A DNA stretch of 64,000 nucleotides from Epiperipatus broadwayi (taxonomy: Eukaryota > Onychophora > Udeonychophora > Euonychophora > Peripatidae). Made by a program: the position numbers and the translations under genes. A model generated the notes under the pieces. It did no database searches, was not told the origin of the DNA, and worked only from the letters and a program-made list of their open reading frames with translations. The stretch lies in NCBI GenBank assembly GCA_028023455.1, contig JAQFVV010006306.1:1889001-1953000 (forward strand), read 5' to 3'. Below, piece after piece: positions 58,801 through 64,000 of the stretch (the stretch's first letter is position 1; each line of letters begins with the position of its first letter).

Positions 58801-59483
58801 TTAACTTGTCACTATAATAGTTCTTGAAAGAGTGTAGTATATATTGTACGAGTATAAATCGATCGTAGATGATTGTGTAGGATAACTTTGAATAAAAAAC
58901 AGTAATACTTCATCACATCATTCTATTTTTGTGATGGGCTATAAGATTTTTTCTTTCTGTTGTTGCTTGTAAATCTATATTGTTGTTTGTTTAATAACTG
59001 TAGTAGTAGATTAAAATTTTTATTAATTTATGGTTCTTAAAGAAAATATAGCACCCAGTTTTAAATAAATGGTAATATAGTACCCATTTCCATAATTTAG
59101 GTGTGTTAAGCAATCCTTTCCTACCATATGCGCGTTTTTGTGACAAGCTTCAAAGTTTGTTAGAAATATAATTATCTCTTCAATAATTTTAGTAATATTT
59201 AATTCTAGGTTTTGAAAAACCATCTGCTATTCAACAGAGAGCTATTAAGCCTATTGTCAAAGGCCGAGATGTTATTGCCCAGTAAGTGATTTTTTTTTTT
59301 ACTTGAATGTAAAATGCTTTTGTTTTGCTTATAAATTCTTATTACAATTTCAGAGCTCAGTCTGGTACTGGAAAAACAGCGACATTTTCGATTGCTATTT
59401 TGCAATCTCTTGATATACAAATCCGCGAAACTCAGGCTCTCGTTTTATCTCCAACTAGAGAGTTAGCTGTTCAAATTCAAAAG
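46658..59483 (+). CDS. eIF4A3: eIF4A3 DEAD-box helicase, N-terminal exons
   Basis: eIF4A3 is the RNA-clamping ATPase core of the exon junction complex, loaded on mRNA by the spliceosome. Three exons (46658-46817, 59209-59281, 59354-59483) give 121 residues, about 30 percent of the usual 400 or so. They start [20 protein letters not shown] and contain [20 protein letters not shown], almost identical to other animals. Helicase motifs in order are the Q motif [13 protein letters not shown], motif I AQSGTGKT (exon 3) and motif Ia PTRELA. The Ser/Thr/Arg-rich first 15 residues are the normally variable tail. Splice phases agree: Gly split across exons 1/2 and Gln across 2/3. Intron 1 is 12.4 kb and full of transposons. 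The other exons lie past the right end or in unrecognised sequence after 59484. No lesion seen. Confidence 0.95.
46818..47341. other. start of eIF4A3 intron 1, nothing recognised
   Basis: AT-rich intron up to the hAT end at 47342. No feature seen. Confidence 0.5.
47699..47888 (+). repeat. tandem duplication across a Penelope insertion junction
   Basis: A unit of about 95 bp starting CCCTAAAGTTTTCTCTTACC is present twice (47699-47794 and 47795-47888). Each copy ends with the first bases of the Penelope end A (CAGGCAAAACTCTC). The duplication therefore includes hAT flank plus the insertion junction. Confidence 0.85.
47870..48158 (-). mobile_element. Penelope-like insertion with 12-bp target duplication
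   Basis: Flanked by ATCTGTAAAAAT at 47858-47869 and 48159-48170 (perfect). End A is on the left (AAAACAGGCAAAACTC). A reverse-oriented repeat with a mutated hammerhead follows, then a forward part with GGCACTACTGTATGGAG, finishing in end B (ATGATCATGTGA). No protein. Confidence 0.83.
47974..48033 (-). ncRNA. hammerhead remnant with core mutations
   Basis: Minus strand: the core reads TTGACGA instead of CTGATGA. GGC with GCC, GAAA and CTAGTC are preserved, and stem I is TCCTCA with TGGGGT. The first core C is changed to T (the CTGATGA C is needed for catalysis), so it should be inactive. Confidence 0.7.
48260..49970 (+). pseudogene. ZMYM1-like hAT transposase, heavily decayed
   Basis: In-frame fragments: [20 protein letters not shown], then [19 protein letters not shown] (TTF-type finger region) and [20 protein letters not shown] (DUF4371 region). 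[17 protein letters not shown] follows, and the clearest block is [20 protein letters not shown], matching GQGYDNxxNMxGxxxGxQ of ZMYM1-type hATs. Stops and frameshifts are frequent. No function expected. Confidence 0.7.
50118..50576. other. eIF4A3 intron 1, nothing recognised
   Basis: AT-rich sequence between the hAT end and the hairpin. No feature. Confidence 0.45.
50577..50757. repeat. near-perfect hairpin, 81-bp arms
   Basis: Left arm 50577-50657 and right arm 50677-50757 pair with only two mismatches around a 19-base loop. Arms contain CTTGTCTGACAGCCAATCAG and its complement. Nothing is encoded. It could be a fold-back MITE or a source of long hairpin RNA. No flanking duplication was found. 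An 18-base word of the arm is repeated at 15392-15409. Confidence 0.85.
50758..52132. other. eIF4A3 intron 1, including a C-depleted tract
   Basis: No gene. From 51361 to 51840 the + strand is almost free of C (7 in 480 bases, and only one from 51541 to 51840) while G remains common. The rest is ordinary AT-rich intron. Confidence 0.6.
52133..55200 (-). mobile_element. degenerate LINE (RTE-related)
   Basis: A reverse-oriented LINE ending on the left in a short TTGATTGATTGAT tail (minus strand) at about 52133-52153. It has a 5' leader up to about 55200. It carries endonuclease and reverse transcriptase remains but no intact frame. The right boundary is approximate and no duplication was found. 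Confidence 0.7.
52200..54928 (-). pseudogene. LINE endonuclease/reverse transcriptase, broken
   Basis: Minus strand: 54928-54656 opens with [20 protein letters not shown] and includes [20 protein letters not shown], the typical start of a LINE endonuclease region (TxNVRSL). 54273-54004 reads [15 protein letters not shown], the DYIL motif of the endonuclease. Farther on, [19 protein letters not shown] and [11 protein letters not shown] (52886-52856, FADD) mark the reverse transcriptase. Many stops and frameshifts. Confidence 0.7.
55201..55478. other. eIF4A3 intron 1, nothing recognised
   Basis: Short AT-rich spacer. No feature. Confidence 0.4.
55479..55670. repeat. fold-back hairpin, about 95-bp arms
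   Basis: CAAATGGAAGTCAATCTCCG at the left end is mirrored by CGGAGATTGACTTCCATTTG at the right end. Arms pair with few mismatches through ATTTATAATATTTAAGAA and ACTTAAGTTTTTTT to a very short loop near 55573. The word CTACTCAATAATC occurs left of the hairpin (55466-55478) and again about 37 bases right of it. Confidence 0.82.
55671..57420. other. eIF4A3 intron 1, unidentified low-copy sequence
   Basis: A short frame at 55798-55989 and a partial direct repeat (TTTTGATATCATTAATGAA near 55890 and TTTTGACATCAATAGTGAA near 56006) hint at an old transposon, but I cannot name it. A C10 tract followed by A-rich sequence lies near 57102-57125. No gene seen. Confidence 0.4.
57493..57553 (-). ncRNA. 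hammerhead ribozyme, Penelope type, covariant stems
   Basis: Minus strand: CTGATGA (57536-57530), GGT with GCT in stem II (wobble pairs), GAAA, CTAGTC; cleavage predicted between 57507 and 57506. Stem I is TCTTCA with TGGAGA: compared with the copy at 17006, a C-G pair has become T-A on both sides. Core intact. Confidence 0.82.
57942..57972 (-). ncRNA. truncated hammerhead
   Basis: Minus strand keeps GAAACTAGTC and the 3' side of stem I (TGAGGATATTGG), but the sequence switches to a forward-oriented unit before the CTGATGA core. Non-functional fragment at a fold-back junction. Confidence 0.7.
58051..58109 (+). ncRNA. hammerhead ribozyme, Penelope type, intact core
   Basis: CTGATGA at 58067-58073, GAAA, CTAGTC, predicted cleavage after C58096. 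Stem I is TCCTCA with TGGGGA plus the distal CCAA with TTGG. Stem II is AACC..GGT, which pairs ACC with GGT in a register shifted by one base from the other copies. Confidence 0.78.
58263..59208. other. eIF4A3 intron 1, end, nothing recognised
   Basis: AT-rich. Only the acceptor of exon 2 is of note. Confidence 0.5.
59209..59281 (+). CDS. eIF4A3: eIF4A3 exon 2
   Basis: Acceptor TTCTAG; 73 bp encoding [20 protein letters not shown] then VIA, with Gln split at the end; donor GTAAGT at 59282. It contains the Q motif that recognises the adenine of ATP. Confidence 0.96.
59354..59483 (+). CDS. eIF4A3: eIF4A3 exon 3
   Basis: Acceptor TTTCAG; 130 bp encoding [20 protein letters not shown], then [20 protein letters not shown]; donor GTAAGA at 59484. 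It holds the Walker A (motif I) and motif Ia. Confidence 0.96.
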
Positions 59484-59760
59484 GTAAGATTTTTAATATA
59501 CTTATTGAAAAATTGATTTCTTGTTGTTTTTAATTATTAGTATGTAGAAGTTAAAATTGCTAGAAAAAACATCTAGCAATTTTTGTACCATTTATTTTCC
59601 AATTTTTATGAAAGCCAAAATAAATGCTTTTTATTCATTGATTTTTGTAATTGTATAAAAAAAGCCAATTTCATTACTTTTCCCCTAAAAAATGCACAAT
59701 AAATTTTGTCACCATGCTGAAATTTTCATTTAACTTGTAGATCAGTACATATGGCGGAAG

Positions 59761-59831
59761 CCCCCCCCCCTCCATCCTCTATTTTATTTATATACATTTT
59801 AGACAATATATTTCTCTTGGGGGGGGGGGGG
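59761..59831. repeat. C10 and G13 tracts 48 bp apart
   Basis: C10 at 59761-59770 and G13 at 59819-59831 lie in eIF4A3 intron 3. They could pair as a GC stem within an AT-rich intron. Confidence 0.8.
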
Positions 59832-60019
59832 TATATATATGCAATATAAATTTTCTGTTGGTCATTTTTTCTGTTTATATGTTTGTTTACATTAAAATGT
59901 AATTTACATATGAATATAGTCAATATGGCGCTTCATTAGTAATATAAATTTAAACGCAAAAGTTCATTGCATAGCAGAAAGTCGTAAAAATGATTGGTAA
60001 CTTAAAACTGTTAGGAAAG

Positions 60020-60430
60020 ACGATATAAAAATTTGCAGTTTATGATCATTTTAGATATTTTTGGATGAATTGAAAGTAGTGTTTGTATTTGAAAAATGAT
60101 ATAATCCAATTAAATCCATTGATAATATTTATATGATGACAAAAACTATCAACTTCTGAAATCAACTCGTGACTTGTTGTCATGATCTTTGCTTTCTTTA
60201 TATGTAGTTGTAATTTCATCCTTTTCACTCTGTTTTTTTATCTTTTTTAATAAAAATCTTTGATTTATTTTCATCTGTATATCGGAATTTCATCAGCATA
60301 TTACTAACATTGTTGATGTTTAATCAGTCGATTCCCAATCTAAGTTTGTTTTTGTGCCGTCTGATTTTGTTTATTACATATTAGATACACTAATTGAAAA
60401 AAATAAATTTTATGTAGTCCTGTCATTAAA
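60020..60430 (-). pseudogene. LINE reverse transcriptase fragment
   Basis: Minus strand translation shows YADEIPIYR near 60285-60300 (altered YADDI) and MKLQLHIKKAKIMTTSHEL, matching the GLKLNIKKTKIM block that follows the catalytic motif in RTE/CR1-type LINEs. Small and decayed; it lies in the eIF4A3 intron after exon 3. Confidence 0.55.
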
Positions 60431-61165
60431 TTTCTAATAAAATGAATTGTTCCAGTGAACCCAATTTCTTAGAAATTTTTATAATTTAACATAATCATCC
60501 AAATTAAAGAATATTAGAACAAAAAACATATAAACTTTCGGATCGTTGATCTTTTCTATTAAAAAAAAAATAATAATAAATAGATTTTCTTTAGTATGTG
60601 TTTTTTTTTTGTTTTTTAAATCGTGAAATTTGTTCTGGAAAATTAAACAAAAAAAAAAAAAAACATGTTGTTTATGTTATTATTCACAACCTTTACTGTT
60701 GAAAAGCTGAAAATTTCAATATTAATTTTTGTCGCAAATATAAATCCGTAGTTTTAGAAATTTCTTATCTGTAGTCGTGATCTAAAAAAAAAACAGATAA
60801 TGATGGTGTTTATAATTTTTTCTTTTTTTAACCGTGACTGCTCAGATATTTTGTTTAATTGCTCAGTTTCATAAATAGCAAATATATGCTCTTGAGACTA
60901 ATTAATATAAACAAAACTAAAACTCATCAATTGTATTTACCATGTAAAATAGTTCTTTTTAGAATTGTCATCTTTTATTGAATGTAAAAACTAAAATAAA
61001 GTTTTAAGTTTCTTAACGATAATTGATCATCGTCCAACAATTAGTATTTGAAAATAATTATAACTTGCAGGCTAAATTTACTGCATTGATTAAACGGCTA
61101 TTAAGATATGTTATAAACTAATTCTGGAAAGTTGCTGAGAAAAGCATGAAAAGACATCTAAAAGT
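60431..61165. other. eIF4A3 intron 3, nothing recognised
   Basis: AT-rich with poly-A and poly-T runs. No feature, and no further eIF4A3 exon recognised. Confidence 0.45.
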
Positions 61166-61323
61166 ATTGATTAGACCATCAAACATCACATGATCACCAT
61201 TCTGTATGCGTACCCAAGCTGTTATCACAGAGGCTAAACTCTCCATATAGAGTGCCACTCACTGCAAGCCAGAGTCAAGGGATGCAGAAAGGTTTGTGCA
61301 TAAAATCCCTTAGTGCCTACTCA

Positions 61324-61381
61324 TCCAATATCCCCAGATCAGTTTCTAGCTTATGGCTTTCATCAGTGAGGAGCCTTGGAT
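61324..61381 (-). ncRNA. hammerhead, helix III mutated
   Basis: Minus strand: CTGATGA, AGC with GCT, GAAA and stem I (TCCTCA, TGGGGA) are intact, but CTAGTC is CTGATC. The helix III palindrome and the GTC triplet are lost. Confidence 0.7.
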
Positions 61382-61759
61382 CTGAGAGTACTGCACCTAG
61401 ACTTTAGGATCTAATGCAACCCTCCAGCAGCCACCTTTAATTTTTTTTAACTATAAAACTTTGATTCCAAAATGAAACATAGTAATGTTTTTAATTCAAG
61501 CTCATTTGCTTGTATAGTGATCTGAATTCAGTTCAGCATCTATACATTTTGGTGTTTTTGGTTCTTTAATATTCATATTAATCCTATTGGGCAGGATCGG
61601 TATTAAACCACTAAGTATCACATGATCTCCATTCCCTATGCTTACACAAGCTGTTATCATAGAGGCAAAGCTCTATACAGTAATGCCTCTCATTGCAAGC
61701 CAGAGTAATCAGTGGATGCAGAAAGGTTTGTGCATAAAATCCCTATCTAGTGCCTACTC

Positions 61760-61816
61760 ATCCAATATCCCCAGATTGATGAAAGCCGCAAGTTATAAAC
61801 TAATCTGCATATTGAG
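61760..61816 (+). ncRNA. hammerhead remnant at fold-back junction
   Basis: TTGATGAAAGCCGCAAGTT followed by ATAAACTAATC is a degenerate core with the G of GAAA and the GTC triplet changed. It follows directly on a reverse-oriented unit that ends in CCAATATCCCCAGA. Confidence 0.6.
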
Positions 61817-62108
61817 TAGGCACTAGATAGAGATTTTATGCACAAACCTTTCTGCATCCATTGATTACTCTTGCTTTCACTGAGTGATGCTACTGTATGG
61901 AAAGTTTTGCCTGTGATAACAGCTTGTGTAAGGATGGGGAATGGTGATCAAGTGATATTTAATGGTTTAATACCAATCCTGCCCAATACAAATGAATGAG
62001 CTTGAATTGAAAACATCATTAGGACTCAAAGCTTTATAATTAACAAAAAAAATAAAAAGTGATTTCTGGAGGATTGCATTAGATTCTGAAGTCGTGCAGG
62101 GCTCTCAG

Positions 62109-62167
62109 ATTCAAAGCTCCTCATTGATGAAAGTTACAAGCTAGAAACTAGTCAGGGGATATTGGTT
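62109..62167 (+). ncRNA. hammerhead, first core base mutated
   Basis: The core reads TTGATGA (C to T at its first base). AGT with GCT in stem II, GAAA and CTAGTC are preserved. The first stem I base after the cleavage site is A, making a mismatch. Likely inactive. Confidence 0.68.
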
Positions 62168-62238
62168 GAGTAGTCCTTTGATAAGGCTTTTATGCACAAA
62201 TCTTTCTGCATCCATTGATTACTCTGGCTTGCACTGGA

Positions 62239-63162
62239 AGTTGTGAAAGTAGTTTTAGATTACTTAGAAAAGATACAAAGAGTAGTAGGAAGCCATGCAT
62301 TAGATGCAGATGTATGGACAGCAAAGGAGGCAATTCAAGGAGAAATTGCATAGTCATGTTTTTATGTGAGAAATGCAAAAAAGGAAAATGTTCAGTTTAT
62401 TGCAATTTAAGTAAAGTAAGGGAATAGCTAAAAAGACCAGCGGCAAAATGGGGGAGAAAAGTAGTATGATATGCAGAAGATTTGGATAAAGATTATGTTA
62501 GTATACTTGTACAAAAAGTGGGTTGATTGTGTTAGAATTGTTGAAGGTTATACTGATAAGGAATGGGATAGAAGAATAGATGCATTTATATAAAATAGGG
62601 AGTTGGGGAGATGGAGAACTAGTATGGAGAGTAAAAAAGTTTAAATGTACATAGAAGTAAAACGGATTATTGGGTTGAGTTAATTTATGGTTAATAAGGA
62701 AAGTAGTTTACTATTTAAGGCTCGAACGGGATCATTAGCAACAAAGGAATATACACTTAAATGGAGAAATATGGGTGAGATTTAGTCTGCAAGTTACGTA
62801 AGGAAGGCATTGAAAATATTCGGAGTCTGCTAATTGAATGTAAATGCTTACAAACAGAAAGAATACAAGTAATGAAGTTGTGGAAGAGTAAATATAAACA
62901 AAGTGATTATACAGAAAGTGGGTTCTTGGTTTTTATGTTGGGTTTGGAAAAAGATAAGGGTGATTTAGATATAAAAACCATAGAGCGGACAAAGATGATG
63001 TTGTGGAAATGGAATGGAGTAATATAGAGAAAGAATATAAAACTTAAAAGTTAGGAATCAAATGGAAAGATAAGGTGGCTAACAAGCTTTTCTGGGCATT
63101 GCGGCTGAGAGATTCCTGACTTCAATAAAGATGCCATAGCACATAACATGCCCTTTGTGAAC
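62239..63162 (+). pseudogene. LINE 3' fragment, second copy
   Basis: Same family as 43215-44618 but more decayed. Shared coding blocks include YLEKIQRVVGSHALDADVWT then AKEAIQGEI, and CLQTERIQVMKLWKSKYKQS. It is 5'-truncated further downstream than the first copy. The 3' end is set by the duplication ATTGATTAGA. Confidence 0.72.
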
Positions 63163-63172
63163 ATTGATTAGA

Positions 63173-64000
63173 ACAGTGACACTGAAGGAAAATAGGAAAA
63201 AAATTTGTAGTGATAGTGAAGAGTTGAGTATAACAATAAAAAAAAAACAAATGACTGACATCTTACATTTCACTTGATATTTATTTATTTATTTTTATTA
63301 CATTCAATTCCATCACACATTATCAAAACATAAGTTCAAAGACAGATGAAAAAAATAATTGATCCTCAAGGTATGCATTTCGTGTTGAACCAGCACTCAT
63401 CAGTTGGCCCAGATCACAATGTCTTACACATATCATTATGTAGATAGCAAACTGCTATAGTTTAATTGACAGGTTTCAAAGTTTGGGTTTTTTTCTAGAA
63501 ATAATCTCTATATGAAGTTGAATTGTAACATGCTATAAGGATTGCTTGACAAAAATAAATGTTGCTGATGTATCTACGGTGTGAGAAGTTGGGCTGATGG
63601 TTGGTTGTAATAGGATTGCAAACGTAATGTAACTCATTGGAAGCTTCAGTTACATATAATCTGAGTTATTTACTTATTATTTACATAAAAATGTATCTAT
63701 AAATAATCAGATTCCGTCTTGTTTGTTTCTGTTTAACATTCCCAGGTGTTAAAATATGGTGATCATGTAATGATTATTTGGTTCATTTCCAGTTGATTTG
63801 TAATTTATGTATTCATTTTAGAAAACTTTTGAATTTTAGTTTTATTTTTCATCAAAAGTTAGAACATCATAAAAAGTATCATTGACACGAATGATTTGTA
63901 GCTTTTGATTTTAAAACTAGTATTTTTACTGTCAGTCGTTTTAAAATCAACTTCATTGTGGTTTTTGATGCAATTTCACAAAACAAATGACTTTTTTTCC
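63173..64000. other. eIF4A3 intron or downstream, no gene recognised
   Basis: AT-rich. It holds the candidate hammerhead at 63364-63415 and no recognisable eIF4A3 exon. Confidence 0.45.
63364..63415 (-). ncRNA. candidate hammerhead core, third type
   Basis: Minus strand: CTGATGA, then GTGCTG GTT CAACAC (stem II, five of six pairs, with the canonical G-C next to the core), GAAA, then the palindrome ATGCAT followed by A. A distal stem TGATC with GATCA is present, but the stem I bases next to the core do not pair well. It is either decayed or a chance match. Confidence 0.4.

Larger units (their letters stand above)
61176..63162 (+). mobile_element. chimeric insertion: Penelope repeats fused to LINE 3' end
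   Basis: The whole unit is flanked by a 10-bp duplication ATTGATTAGA (61166-61175 and 63163-63172). It opens at end B in reverse (CATCAAACATCACATGATC) and runs 1.4 reverse-oriented units, turning to forward orientation at about 61775. It continues for 1.6 forward units with hammerhead remnants and, after GGCTTGCACTGG at 62238, becomes LINE sequence to 63162. The single duplication suggests one insertion event. Confidence 0.72.

Noticed and set aside
60285-60305. CTGATGA on the minus strand
   Set aside because: It is part of the decayed YADDI motif of a LINE reverse transcriptase.

Overview
This is a stretch of a eukaryotic, almost certainly animal, nuclear genome. It is AT-rich (roughly 70-75 percent by eye), has spliceosomal introns with GT/AG borders, and is packed with transposon remains. 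The mix of Penelope-like, RTE, Merlin, mariner, hAT and tRNA-derived SINE sequences, with single introns of 12-18 kb, suggests an arthropod with an expanded genome. That placement is an inference; nothing here identifies the species.

Only two host genes can be supported, both on the + strand. The first is RRP36 (ribosomal RNA processing protein 36). Four coding exons are visible at 7151-7255, 14328-14402, 14502-14619 and 32553-32689, and the N-terminal exons were not found. The second is the 5' part of eIF4A3, the exon-junction-complex DEAD-box helicase, with exons at 46658-46817, 59209-59281 and 59354-59483. The remainder of eIF4A3 lies beyond the window or was not found. RRP36 acts in early pre-rRNA cleavage and eIF4A3 on spliced mRNA. 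I see no functional link between them beyond adjacency.

The rest is mobile DNA, mostly inside the introns. RRP36 intron 7256-14327 holds a complete but dead 4.2-kb Merlin element. RRP36 intron 14620-32552 holds Penelope repeats, an RTE LINE, an older RTE relic, a SINE, a hAT with a perfect 8-bp target duplication, and a second hAT nested inside a mariner relic. The intergenic part carries a hAT relic, a Penelope-like element body, a LINE 3' fragment, a minimal tRNA-derived retroposon and a hAT MITE. eIF4A3 intron 1 carries a ZMYM1-like hAT relic, two long hairpins, a LINE, more Penelope repeats and a Penelope/LINE chimera.

The most interesting system is a dispersed Penelope-like repeat family whose long terminal repeat carries a small hammerhead ribozyme. 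At least eleven sites of the main family are recognisable, on both strands; four keep an intact catalytic core and the others are variously decayed. Stem I and stem II changes between copies are compensatory. Helix III is the palindrome ACTAGT, which implies cleavage as a dimer. A second, diverged hammerhead (helix III ACCGGT, cleavage triplet GTA) lies at 31910-31963, and a third candidate lies near the right end. Copies with both ends intact have 11-14-bp target duplications and fold-back interiors. One copy is fused to a LINE 3' fragment, and the pair is flanked by a single 10-bp duplication, which suggests template switching during retrotransposition.
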